The notes under the pieces are model-generated. The model was given only the letters and a program-made list of their open reading frames with translations. It was not told where the DNA came from and did no database searches. The translations under genes were made by a program, and so were the position numbers. Positions 36,001-48,463 of a stretch of DNA of 64,000 nt are shown one piece after another; position 1 is the first letter of the stretch, and every line of letters begins with the position of its first letter. Source of the DNA: Homalodisca vitripennis (lineage: Eukaryota; Arthropoda; Insecta; Hemiptera; Cicadellidae); assembly GCF_021130785.1 (NCBI RefSeq), contig NW_025776214.1, forward strand, positions 124,001 to 188,000, given 5' to 3'.

Positions 36001-38867
36001 GCCACGAAATACGTAACCAACAACCACCAGGAAACCGCATTGTTTGTTGCTAATTTATTATCAATATACGCACAATTTGTTTAAAGTTGTATACACGTAA
36101 AAACTTATGGGCACGTTGTTGAAAAATGTAAATATTACGTGACTCAACCTGGAGTCCACTCTCATACCTCATACTAAAAGGTAATATGGGGATTTAGAGT
36201 TATTTTTGTCCATTTATTAATAATAACTTAGGGAGTGCCAAACAATGTTTTTACAGTGTTTTATTCTAAAATTGTACACTTGTATCATGGAATAAAAAAT
36301 GTATGCCTGCACATTGAATAGTATTGGTAAGAACTACGTGGTACCTCTTTAATTAGAACTGATAATTTGTTTCATCATATAATTGACGATTTTTGTATTA
36401 TAAATAATAAACTTCTGAACCAATCGTTACTAAAAGAGAGCAACCTAATCTGATATATAACTATAATTTTCTTCAATATTAATAGAGCCGAAATAAAACT
36501 GACTGAGTTACCTCAAATTGTCCGGAACATAGTGAAAAAATAATAAATGTTATGAAGTATTCTCTTACAAACAACAATAAGATTAATTTAATAGCCCAAA
36601 CTCATTTGTAATATTTAGGAACATTGTGCTGTGGATGATGAAAAGTGGAGTTGGTACATTTCAATGGTGTGTTGTCTGTCGTGTTGTCAAGCATTGTAAT
36701 TAGCCATCAGTAGATTGCCGCGGTGGACACCCCACTCAGCATCTGTCACTGCATTCGTCCCCCAGATCCTTTTTATCAGTCTTTTTGAAAACTTTATATT
36801 TCTAAAGCAGATAATAAACTTTGATTATCAAAACAAAATTGCGTATTTGTGAGGGACTTTCCATTTTATAATATCTTAATTACATGATAACTACTAAGTT
36901 ATAAAACTTACAAGACTGTGTGAATAGGAAGGTGAACTGTTTGTATAAAAGTATGCAAATTTTCAGGTATTTTAACAAGCTGTGTGTGCATACGAATTGA
37001 CTTTCTTATTCACAATCCTTTTACATAAGTGCTAGTCGATGTGTGAATTGGAACACCAATTTTAATTGTAGTTATTGAGGAACCTACAGGTCCATATAAA
37101 ATCGTGTATTTATTTGCCTGTTAGTCTGGCTGTCTGACATTCCATGCGATATCTCTATATAAAACAGCCCTAACGAATTTAAGGTTTCCTTTGTCAATGG
37201 AATATATGCTTTGGTTTTTTTATTGAATTTAAAGGTAAAATATTTTTACATTTGTTTCCAAATGAATAGCTGTCAGGCTAATAGTCCTACCCATTATTAT
37301 GGGTTATAATTAACTAAAAATTGTCAAATAATCCAATATCCATACAAATTTATTTAATTCATAGTGAAATTTCATCATGCGACATAGTAATGAATGTGCT
37401 AAAGGTAACTTAGTTGAATAATAAGTCAAGTTTTCCTTACTTTCTTTTGAGTTTTCGTTGCCCCGTTGTAATTTTTATTATTATTTAAAGCTCAACCATG
37501 CTTAAGAGGAATCTACATTGTTACCTGATAATCAATTCATTGAATTAAAAATTTTATTCCCAGGGAGTAATTTTCATACAATACGTTACACAAATCCCAA
37601 AATCCCAAATAACATAAGGTTTTAATACCATTAAGATTTATTTAATCAAACATATTGTATATTAACAATTAGTCACATAACTTGTCATTAAAAATCAAAC
37701 TAGAAATTTTTCAAATTTAGCCTAATCCTATATTTTCATATATTAAAATCTCAAATATTGTTTTGTTTGATTTTTTCCAACATATTAACAATATTTATCA
37801 CTCAAAGATTTAATCTTAAGATTAAAATGTGAATGAAGCCTGTCTATTTAGTTACAAATCTCTTTATACAATTATGTTATTCACATGTCAAACCAACTAC
37901 CAAAATTACTATTTAAAATGTAATAATAGTTGTTAACTCTTAATACTATTCATCAAAGTTTTAGATTATTGAAAAGATATATACTCACAGGTTTAGTAGA
38001 AATGATATATGTAAACAATAACATATTATTTTTTAAAATACTACTCCCTAAATGCTATTATTCTTTATTAGTCTTTCTTTCAATGATAAATCAATTTGTT
38101 TGTATTTAAAAAATTATATGTATCTAATTTAAACGTAAGTATGAAAGTTTAACAAGGAAGTTCCTCAAAAGCAAACGATTTACTAAATTTTTACAAAATA
38201 GAGTACAAAATAATGCTATTATATAGTGTGGTATCCCATCTAGTCGTTATTAAATACTACACAAAATGTCAACTATTAGTTAAATGATTTGCATCAAATT
38301 AATTGATGTTTGTAGAAAGAAATTAACATATTTACTTCGAAAGCAGTGAACATGTTAATTGTATATTAAGGCAAACGAGAAAATAATCTAACCGCATTCT
38401 AAACTAGTCAAAATAAGCCCAAGTATTACATGACGCTTGCATATTACAATACTATAAAACTACCTGTATTAAATTTTATTTTAATGAATAATATTTTGCT
38501 ATGAGTTAAAACATCTTTCATATTTTAATATATTTAATAGTTTATATTATACTTTATCATTCCTGAGTATCTGTACAGTATAAAAACAATAGGATACATA
38601 CATATAAGGTAAATCATTATTGCTTTAATAAATATTGAAATACTCCATGCAATTATATATTAAAATAATACTTTTGTTTCTAGTTTTATAGGACATAACG
38701 ATCGTTATTATTTTATATTTAATTATGTTAATATATTATATTATATTTTTATATATTAATATTACAAAGGTATAAATAATTTAATAATAATTGTTACTAA
38801 AGAAAAGATAAAGTATAATTTATTATCTGTTTGTTTAAGTTAATGTCACAATAAAAGATTGACAGCA

Positions 38868-39350
38868 TAAAATCTGGTCTTTTAATTATCGTTGGTTTTT
38901 AATACTAGCATAACATTTTGGAACAGTTTTATTTATGGTAATGAAGATGAAAATATAATATTCGTTGTTGATGTGTAGATTTTGATAACTATTTGAGTTT
39001 TTAAACTTAATTATGTTTCATATCGAAAGCGCTATCTTTTGTAGCGTAATTTTAAAAAGAAAAGAACGGAGTATTTTAAAGTTACCTTTACCTAGTGTGG
39101 TATCCCATCTAGTCGTTATTGAATACTACACAAAATGTCAACTTTTAGTTAAATAATTTGCATCAAATTAATTGATGTTTGTGGAAAGAAATTAACATAT
39201 TTACTTCGAAAGCAGTGAACATGTTAATTTTATATTAAGGCAAACGAGAAAATAATCTAACCGCAAATTATTTAAAAATAATTGTTACTAAAGAAAAGAT
39301 AAAGTAATTTATTTTATTATCTGTTTGTTTAAGTTAATGTCACAATAAAA
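38868..39350. repeat. Patchwork insert inside copy B
   Basis: After gattgacag the sequence jumps to a duplicate of 42935-43143 (aaaatctggtcttttaatta...). It continues into a second copy of 38226-38400 (ctagtgtggtatcccatctagtc...), then returns by repeating the aaagaaaagataaagtaatt...gattgacg stretch. The first piece ends at an unoccupied TTAA (39076-39079) where the two full copies carry the MITE. Confidence 0.8.
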
Positions 39351-42300
39351 GATTGACGTAGCAACGGATTACAATAACATACTCTGTATTGTATGGAGCT
39401 GAACATAAATATTACGATGACGTCACATCCTGTATCCAGAAAACTGGAAGTCCCACCAGCATTTCCGGTGAACTAGTTGACGTTGTTTAAATTAGGTTGA
39501 ACAAAAACATAGAATCATGCGACATATTTATGATTTCTTATGATGTTAAAGTTGTTAAGCAAAACAGAGTTTCTACCTGAAAACAATAAACTCGTATTCT
39601 TTATTTCATTATCCCATATACATTTTTTTTAAAGTCCAAAGTGGTTAATCTATGTTAAAAGAGAATAAATTCTCTTTAACTTCAATGTATCATCTTGTAT
39701 ACTACGCCAAAGATCACAATTATATTAAGTTTCTTACATGTTCTACGATTATGATATAAACATACATCTTACATATTAAAATAAGCCTCTACCAAGCTCC
39801 ACAGACTTCAGTAACTTTACGGTGAGTTCAAAAAGTCGACCACGAATTCCATAACCACCAGCCACCAGGAAACCGCATTGTTTCTCCTCATTTATTATGT
39901 ATAAGCGCCCAAACCGTTTAAAACTGTATTCCCATACAAAGTAACATTAAGTAAAGAAATATGTAATAACATCACACTGATACATATTTCTTATGGAGAC
40001 ATTGTCGATAAAGTAACAATTTCGGAATACAATCCTAATTCCATCCTTAAACATCATACTTATAGTAAATATGTGGTTTTGCATAACTTTAGTGCGTTTA
40101 ATAATAATCATTTGTGGTGTACCTACAAATGTTTTTGTATGGATGTTTCAAAACATTTATGCCATTCAGGATCATGTAAATATTAAGAAGAACATTACGA
40201 TATACACATTCTATAAGACTAAAGTGGCTACTATGTATGAAATACGCTCGAAACTCGTTTTTTTTTCTATTACGATATTTGTGTAAGTTCGCTCTATCAA
40301 TCACGTGACACACACATTGATAAAATCACAGTAAATTTACAAACGGATATAAAATGAAAAACTTTTGCTTATATGGTGTACATAATAGTACACCGCAATC
40401 ACAATATTTCAACCAATGAGATTACAGATTTAGCATTGGAGAGAGTTAGATTGGGAAAAGTGATTCATTCTAATGATAAGTATATATTTTAGCATTACAT
40501 AGAACAGGTCTCAACTACAAACAACTCTTCCATTTCTATACGTGGAATCGCAACGGACTTAGTCACCTCTATTTAATTTTACATAATGAATAAGGTAAAA
40601 AGAGAAGAAATATTTGTCCAAACTGACATGTTACAACTTAGTAAGTATAAAATTAGATTAAATTGTAAACAAATATAATATTGCATAACAACATTTGTTA
40701 ATGTTAACATTTAATGTTGATACTACGAGAATTCAAAATAAATAACTGCGTTGCTCAAACTCTTTCATAATTCGGAATAACATCGTCTTGTATACAATGA
40801 AAAATGAAGATGTGTATATTTCAATGTTGTTTTGTCTGTCGTGTTGCCAAGCCATCAGTTTAGTGCCGCGGGGGACACCCTACTCAGTATCTGTCACTGC
40901 ATTCGTCCCCTAGATCCTTTGTATCAAAACTTTTAACAGCTGAAATAACAATAACATTAAATGTATTTTCCTTATCAAAAACACATTTTGCATGGGAAAC
41001 ACTGCATTAGTAAACTAACAATGCCGTGAATGTAATAAGATGAATATCATATATTAATATGATACACATTTGTTAATTTTTCATTACAATTCATGCAATA
41101 TTTTATTCTAAATAACTGAATTATTTATATATTCTTTTTATATACGTGCACTAAACCAGCCTCTCCAGTCAAAGCAGTTAGGGGTGGTACACCCTTGTTA
41201 AGGTTAACAAGAACCTCGAACCCTTTGGGGTTTACAGTTATCTCCTAGAGTATACTAGACCAATCGAATTACCCTTGTATTCCATAATCTCGACATTTGT
41301 GGTTAGTGATGTGGCGCTCCTGAACATCATTAAGGTTACTCAGTTTTAAGTAAAACGTGGGATTTTTCTGTGATCAGTAGTAGGTTCAACTGGAAGGTAT
41401 GAATCAGCTAGAAGTAATCTCAGCTGTGTCTGATAGTCTCTTTACATTTGACATTAATATTAATCTGTTCACTTATGAAAAAAATTATTCTTTTACATCT
41501 TTTAATTACAAGTTTTTTTTATATAAGCTTAGCTACACATTTTATCGTTCAACAAAACAAATACTGGACTTTTTTCAGGATGACCTCTCTTAAAATACAT
41601 CTATTTAATGATAATAAAATGTTCAATTTGAAGCGACTTAAGTGAACTCTTCACTTACGGAATTACTGTCTTTGAATAAAATTACGTTTTTAATTTATAT
41701 AAATGAGTAATTGTACTGATGAATGTTAAATAACAGTTTAAAAATTGAAAACTATCGTTTGTAATTTATTTAAATGTATATTTTTAATAATCTTTTAATG
41801 AGGAACAGTTAACAAATTGTAAAAATTTCAATTTAAATCTTGTCAGTTTTGTATGTGTTTGGCTATACGTATGATAAGAGTCTTAATTCTATTGAAATCA
41901 CACACATTCACACATATGAAGCATACAGATGTAAGGAAATAATTGATTTGTATATTTGTATAAACACGAAGGAAAATGTGCGTGAGTAAATTAAAACCAA
42001 ACTTAATGTTAGGTACTGGAATACGAAGAGCTATCTTGAAATTCATAAATTATTATTAATTCCCGGGAATTGCCTGATTTGTAAATCAGATTACAGGATT
42101 ACCACAAACTAATCATCATAATGAAAGTGGAATTATTGACGTTGCTTTAATTGACTTTAATAATTCTGCTACTAGATCATATTAGACTTAGCAGTAGAAT
42201 TAATTTTGATTAAAGAGTGAGAAATGGAATAGGCGTGGTTACTAGTACACACAAATATATTCAATATTGACGACATGCCATCAATAAATACAGAGATAGA

Positions 42301-43143
42301 AACGCCTCTTACTCATTAAGTTAGGTTTAGTTTAAGAAAAATCTGTATCCAAATAAAATAAGTGGATTTATAGAATCCATATTTTAATAGATTCCGAAAT
42401 GTATGTAGCTTACATTTGCAATTAAATATTTATGTTTTTATATGTCAAGAACTATGTAGGATTTGCAATATGCAAAGTCCATATAAAAGTCCAAAGTTTT
42501 ATATATTTATCTATTTTTCAATGCTGGTTTTTGAAAAACTGTTAAATATGTATATAAATATAAACCTTTTAACACTTTTTAAACTTTTATTTTCATACTA
42601 TGTACATTTCGAATTCTGGGAATTCATCTTCAGGTACTAAGGTTAAGTTAAATTAAAATATATATGTATATATATAATATAATACACACATGAATGCCAA
42701 AATTAAGGATTAGAGTTTGGAATGTATTGCAGTCTACTAAACAGTCACAAGATCCCCATCACTTCAAGAATATCTCCATTATTCACCTTCCATCCTGCTG
42801 TAATATGATTACCTTTACATCCCAACAAACTCGCTTTACTTTTTTTAGCCACTTCATTGTTTATTGACAGAGTAAAAAAAAATTCTACGATTTACAATTT
42901 TCAAAAGTTGAATAACGAATTATTACATTTATAAAATCTGGTCTTTTAATTATCGTTGGTTTTTAATACTAGCATAACATTTTGGAACAGTTTTATTTAT
43001 GGTAATGAAGATGAAAATCTAATATTCGTTGTTGATGTGTAGATTTTGATAACTATTTGAGTTTTTAAACTTAATTATGTTTCATATCGAAAGCGCTATC
43101 TTTTGTAGCGTAATTTTAAAAAGAAAAGAACGGAGTATTTTAA

Positions 43144-43538
43144 GGGTGTTCGGTATATGCCCTATCCTTCCCATGTTAATTTGGCCAATTTTATGTACCT
43201 TTTTCTCAGAAACCTTTAAAGCTATCATCATCAAACTTTAGGACACTACTATTTAAACCTTTGTTAACATTTAGAGCAGAACAAAGTTAAAAAAAGAAGT
43301 TTTTTTTAATTTGTTGTAAATAAAAAATGTATTAATTTTTTGTAAAATAATTTATAATTATATTTTTTTTAATAAAAATTTAAAATAGATTTTTATAATG
43401 TCTTCCGCTCTAAATGTTAACAAAGGTAGGTATAGTAGTGTCCTAAAGTTTGATGATGATAGCTTTAAAGGTTTCTGAGAAAAAGGTACATAAAATTGGC
43501 CAAATTAACATGGGAAGGACAGGGCATACCGAACCCCC
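43144..43538. mobile_element. TTAA-flanked long-inverted-repeat MITE, full length
   Basis: 395 bases between TTAA duplications (43140-43143 and 43539-43542). Arms of about 130 bases (GGGTGTTCGGTATATGCCC... and ...GGGCATACCGAACCCCC) flank an AT-rich loop of about 125 bases. The site without insertion is preserved at 39071-39086. It is non-autonomous, with no coding frame. Confidence 0.9.
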
Positions 43539-45895
43539 TTAAAGTTACGTCAAATACATAAAACCGTAGTTTTTTTTCAGAAACTATAAACATCATGCAC
43601 TATTTAAGTTAGGACGGATGAATTAATAATATAAAAGATATGATTTAAACTTTCGAGAAGAGAAGAGAGAGGTTGATTTTATATATTTTAGTTTTCAATA
43701 GCGATTATTTACGTAAAATACTGTGACAATAAATTAATATTTACCAAAAATAAAATTTACTCTATAGTGTTGGAAAGTCGATTCTCTCATGCACATCTCT
43801 ATCCCACATGATAACGTAAAAATTTACAAATAGTCTATATATGAATAACGTTATAAAAGCATTGAATAAAACTAAAAAGGTCTAATGTAAGTTTTATTAA
43901 TAAATTATTTGTAACGAATATAGTACATTCCATTTCCCAGTTTCGTGTTTTGTAGTAACCAGCATAAGGATACTCCTTTTTGCCTATTTTTGGCAGACAC
44001 CGGCAAAGAATATACTGAATTTTTCTACATAACAGGAAAGTCAGACTGATACATAGTACTTTGGTATCTACCGAAGGATTTGTATTGAGCTTTATCAAAT
44101 TGTAAACCCAAAATCCAAAACCTTACAATATGCTGCAAATGACTGCCATAGGGAAGTACCGGCCTTGATGAGTTTATCGTTATTTAAAGCAACGGTTCTG
44201 TTATGTATAGTTTAATTTATATAAAGCGGATATCAATATTTTGCTAAACAGAATGTTGAAAAGAAGTAAAACATAATTTGTTTACGGTACCTCGAACTCC
44301 AAACCACATTAAGACCCGATCGTAGTGGTAAGAATACTAATGGAACCCTACGGCCAAAGTTTTAAATGTTAGGAAAATCTGTTCCATAGTTATAAAGGAA
44401 AACATGTTTCTCAAAGTAAGCGTTTATTAGAGACGTATTCAAAATAAAACTATTTGTATGGTTTATTTTAATATGAAAATTTTATTTTTTTAACTAGATA
44501 AAATGGTATTGACTAAGTTACTCGTACTAAAGATTGTTGGAGTTATGTGATATAAATTACATTAATAATAATATATTTAATAATAAATATAACGTCAATG
44601 GAAGTAAAAATCGTTAGAAATTAACCCAGTCTTAAAATACAACTCAGTTTACTCATACCATATTCTCCACTACTTAAAATTAATTTACCTAGCTTCATAA
44701 TATACATTTAAAAAAAGGCTACTCTAGTGTTTAAGTCTTTTCAACTCACAGCGAATCGGACATGTTATTTTTTGGACAAATAAGGTCAGGCAACAATCAA
44801 AACACGGTAACTTCATTAGTTTTATCCTAAATAATTTAGACGTTACATAAAATACTACCGTTTGAGAGTATTACTAACATTTTCATACTTTATTATATTT
44901 ATGCAGTGGAGTTTTAGTAATAATACAACACATACAAACCTTGAAATCGTAACAAAGTTATTTTTTAATAAAACCTTTTGAAAAATAAAACCCCTTTTGT
45001 AGAAATAAAATCTTGATAGTAACAGAAGAAGGTGGTGGTACTTACGTCAGTTCCAGGAAATCCTCTCCACTTTATGAGTGAATCTCCCCCGATATTGTTC
45101 CATGAAAACGTTTCCAACACTTCCAATAAATCTTCTATTGTTTATCTAAGCTCTTTTATTTAACGATTAAGTATTAAGCGTATTTTTATTATACGATATT
45201 TCTTACAAACAACTTATAACATTCAGCAATATAAATATTTCTATATAAGTACGAAAACAAATACTGTTACTACATGAAAGAAAATGTAATTTACAATCTT
45301 AGATTCAAATAGAGTATGTGAACTAGATGTTCTGAACTTCTTAACAACTTACAAATGAAAGAAATAGTGAGAAAATTAGTTTTATACTAAATGACTGCAA
45401 ATTTCCAAAACATTCACGTTAGATTTAGTTAATGTTACACTTATAACGTTCCAACAAAGGTTATCTAATGGTTTGATAAAAATAAAGTTAATACAAACTT
45501 GTTTGTTAATAGCTTTATTTTTTAAATTACACCATTACTATATATTTTAATTTTAAAACAAATCCATCTCTTTTGAATAGAAATCTTTACGCTTCTCTTA
45601 AATAAAGTCAAATATAAACAATTCTTTCAATAGGTATCCAACATTGTATTATCGTTTATTATATTACTTGTATTATACTGTCAGTAAATACCACTGTTAT
45701 AAGTAAGGTGAAATTCCCACACTCCTCGCAATCATATAATTGAGAAAGAGTTTACCTATAGTGAGACGGAAACGTTAATTTAATTTACAATCTAAGTTGA
45801 TTTTAAATGTTACTGTATGTTGCACAGATGAATTCTTGTTTATTATCTTGAAGTGGTAGTAATGTTGTTTTAGATTTTCTTAATTTTAATTGCAG

Positions 45896-46345
45896 AAAAT
45901 TTTTAAAAAACATACAAACAAATCTATCACTTATAAAACAAACAACAAATTATCACAAATATTAGGAAATCCCAAGGACAAAACCACATTCGAAAACAAA
46001 TCAGGAATTTATGAAATTAAATGCAACGACTGTGATAAATTGTACATTGGCCAAACTAAAAGGAACATTAAAACACGATTTAAAGAACACTTTGCACACA
46101 TAAAATATGGAAGAAATGAAAAATCTGCTGTGGCGAATCACTGTATTGAATCTGTACACACAATCTCTAATAAAAATTTACGATTATTAAAAGAAGTTAC
46201 AAACACAACACACTTAAATGCTTGGGAAACATTTTACATTACCATAAATCAAGAAAAAATATCAATAATGAAAGACGGACCAATTCAAAATTCAGTTTTA
46301 CTCTCATCTCAATTTATAAAAAAATTAAAATTAAATTCTGATTAA
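45896..46345 (+). CDS. GIY-YIG endonuclease, terminal exon of a Penelope-like element
   Basis: The frame of about 149 codons ends at TAA (46343-46345). The GIY and YIG motifs are in SGIYEIKC and KLYIGQTKR. A CxxC pair (CNDC) lies between them, the catalytic-type Arg is in TRFKEHF, and the usual Glu position is NAWETFYI. CxxC plus downstream His residues (ANHCIESVH) is the form carried by Penelope-like retroelements, where this domain nicks target DNA. No ATG starts the frame. A stop at 45887-45889 is followed by ttgcag, so the frame most likely opens after a 3' splice site, consistent with the known retention of introns by these elements. The endonuclease motifs look intact, but without the RT the copy cannot move by itself. 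Confidence 0.85.
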   Translation, partial: KIFKKHTNKSITYKTNNKLSQILGNPKDKTTFENKSGIYEIKCNDCDKLYIGQTKRNIKTRFKEHFAHIKYGRNEKSAVANHCIESVHTISNKNLRLLKEVTNTTHLNAWETFYITINQEKISIMKDGPIQNSVLLSSQFIKKLKLNSD

Positions 46346-46444
46346 ATATTTGATACTGGCTAACCATACATCCAAATTGTTTACCATATGTTATTATAAA
46401 ATTAATTATTATTACAAAAATGTAAACATTTGATAATTTGTGAA

Positions 46445-46485
46445 GTGCCTGATGATGGAATCTTTGATTCAGAAAGGCCTTGCAC
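46445..46485 (+). ncRNA. Hammerhead ribozyme motif, minimal type I
   Basis: All conserved parts are present in order. Stem I is GTGC (46445-46448) with GCAC (46482-46485). The core is CTGATGA (46449-46455). Stem II is TGGAATC/GATTCA with a TTT loop and one bulged G. Then GAA (46472-46474), a two-pair stem III AG/CT with a GC dinucleotide loop, and the cleavage position U at 46481. Very short stem III is typical of hammerheads in Penelope-like elements. AGGCCT is self-complementary, so a dimer would give a stable stem. It lies 100 bases after the endonuclease stop codon. Confidence 0.85.
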
Positions 46486-46544
46486 AAAATAAAAAAATTA
46501 TATATTGGAAAATGTCGTATTCCTTTATCTAGTGATACTACAAT

Positions 46545-46956
46545 AATACTACCTGTTTGTAAAAATACAATTTTATTCCAAATAATTATTTAAAGTTATA
46601 ACCTTATTTTTAATTTTTAATCAATTTCATTTATACGTTATCAATAATTTATGTTTCGTATGTTATTATACGAAAAAGGGATATATGCATTAAACTTAAT
46701 TAATTATTGTACTTTAAGAAAGGTTAGATTATACTTTAAAGTTATAAATTAAATTGTAATAGTAGGCAAAAATAGAAATTTAATTTTAATTATTAAATAT
46801 AACATAATAAAAGATATACCATATCATTATAATATATTTTTACAAATAAAAATTAATCTGGTGAATCATATTTTTATTTCTGCAAATTACTATTTAACAT
46901 TAAATGATTAAACTGATAATTAATAATATTAATGAAACAGTTTTTGCATTTAATAT
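46545..46956. repeat. Macro-repeat remnant equivalent to 29168-29580
   Basis: Begins aataatactacctgtttgta and follows copy C at about 95 percent until it is cut by the G2 LTR at 46957. This shows the repeat array continued rightward before G2 inserted. Confidence 0.85.
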
Positions 46957-48258
46957 TGCAACGGATACGTTACAATAAAATAAATATTAAAAATAGATAG
47001 GCTATGTGAAAAGTGTATTAGCTTTAGATTTTTTGATTAGTAGGCTAACTTATACCTTTTAATTTTGAAACTAGGCCTTGCCTAGTTAGGTATTTTTTTT
47101 TAATTATGAAACTTAGCCCTAGGCTAGGACTATGCCTACACCTAGGATTCTGAGACCTTTTTTACAGGGTCATTTTGCAATGGGTGAGGCGTAGGGCAGC
47201 TATGTGTGTGTGGTGAATGAAAATCAAATTTTAATAGAAACAAATTTTAAATGTATTGAATAAAAACTAATACTAATGAAACATGATTTTGATGAAATGA
47301 AATTAAGGCTATGCTTAAACTAACATCCTACAACACAAAATCCAATTAGGTTGAAATAATTATTTAGAAAATACCCCTACTCCCTAGCAGTTAAAATTTA
47401 GAGTCTGATTAATTAAAAATGTTGTTCGAAAAGGTTTAAATACTCTTAAACATATTCACCAAATCCTATGATGGCGACACGGCGGTCCTCACAGACTGAA
47501 ACTATCACGAACACAGATGAAACTTTTTGGACACTATTTGAATGTAATTAATGGATTTAATTATGAATGGCACTGTTACTTTCATAAAAGGTTAAATTTG
47601 GATCACATTGGAAAAAAGCCTGATTACTAATTGAAAAATTTTGACACTGTTTCACAACGTACTAAATCATCAAGAGGTCGAGGAAGAAGACTCTCTCCTT
47701 CCCCAAACTCCGCGTCAGTAGCGCAGAGAGGGAAAAGTGTTAACCTTCAAAACGGAAATTTTCCGTTTTTCTGGTCGAAAAAATGGTCCGCTTTTACTTC
47801 TGGCTAACAACCCAAAACCTCGAAATCGGTGCGCAGAAAACAAGTTTGCGTACCCGCGGGGTCGCTACCCTCCAATGAGAATATTCGTTACGTTAGCCAA
47901 TCGTGGCACGCGTTTTGCCGTGTTTAGCTTTGTTCTTCGATGTTGATGAAGAACTATCGAGTTTTATTAAATATGGCCGCTTTACCATTCCAGATTTACG
48001 TTTGAGGTTACAAAACTGTCAGTGACGGCCTATGTCACCATGCACAACTAACCTTCATAATAAATTGAAATTTGATTATTCTCAAATATGAGAATGATAA
48101 CATGAACTAAGCAATGAAATTGTCAGTTTGGATTCCTATTCATTTAGATTTATTATTAATAGAAAAATATTATTTATTGTATTATATTATTCTCGAATTT
48201 ATTATTAATTGTAAAAGTTGATTTAGGTTACAGGCTAGGCCTATACCCGTTACTGATA
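46957..48258 (-). repeat. 3' LTR of G2
   Basis: 46957 to about 47520 is proven by the match to 63450-64000. The rest is inferred: at 48259-48264 a run of six C (sense G6 after AAATTT) looks like the end of a polypurine tract, which would put the LTR boundary at about 48258 and its length near 1.3 kb. No canonical TG/CA pair marks this inner edge, so it remains tentative. Confidence 0.65.
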
Positions 48259-48463
48259 CCCCCCAAATTTTGTGGTAAAATTGAAAATTTTCAATACAAA
48301 GTTTTACTCATTAAAACTTTTACAGTGAATGATTTAAAATAACAAAGATATACATATTAAACAATCCAAACAACAAAACATATAAATTGAAGAACAAAGA
48401 ACAAACAACTGTCAATTAAATCTAATATTACAAATTTTTCTTCATGCTTCTTAACGAACAAAT
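48259..48463 (-). other. G2 3' non-coding region next to the LTR
   Basis: A short internal stretch of G2 between the presumed polypurine tract and the first nested insertion. No coding frame is seen. It continues, after the insertions, at 49247-49444 and 54140 onward. Confidence 0.45.

Larger units (their letters stand above)
33058..45797. repeat. Macro-repeat copy B (12.7 kb), non-coding
   Basis: Second copy of 12833-25433, in the same orientation. The differences are scattered substitutions and small indels, a rearranged insert at about 38868-39350, absence of the 22.0-22.45 kb microsatellite insert, and a MITE with its loop retained. The right end breaks at tctaagt (45797), where Penelope-like sequence takes over. 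Confidence 0.9.
45798..46540 (+). mobile_element. 5'-truncated Penelope-like element (3' end)
   Basis: The piece holds the terminal GIY-YIG endonuclease exon, a short 3' region, a hammerhead ribozyme motif and an A-rich stretch (ataaaaaaatta). The reverse transcriptase part is absent. It sits exactly where copy B leaves the macro-repeat (45797). The repeat resumes at about 46545 with sequence equivalent to 29168, so about 3.7 kb of repeat is missing at the insertion. 45798-45895 may be the end of an intron, since it finishes ttttaattgcag. Confidence 0.85.

Noticed and set aside
40071..40313. Overlapping 71-codon frames on both strands
   Set aside because: The copy A equivalent (19420-19660) is not open over the same span, so there is no sign of coding constraint.
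41399..41645. Frames of 64-65 codons in copy B
   Set aside because: The copy A equivalent has stops or shifts; composition is simply AT-rich.
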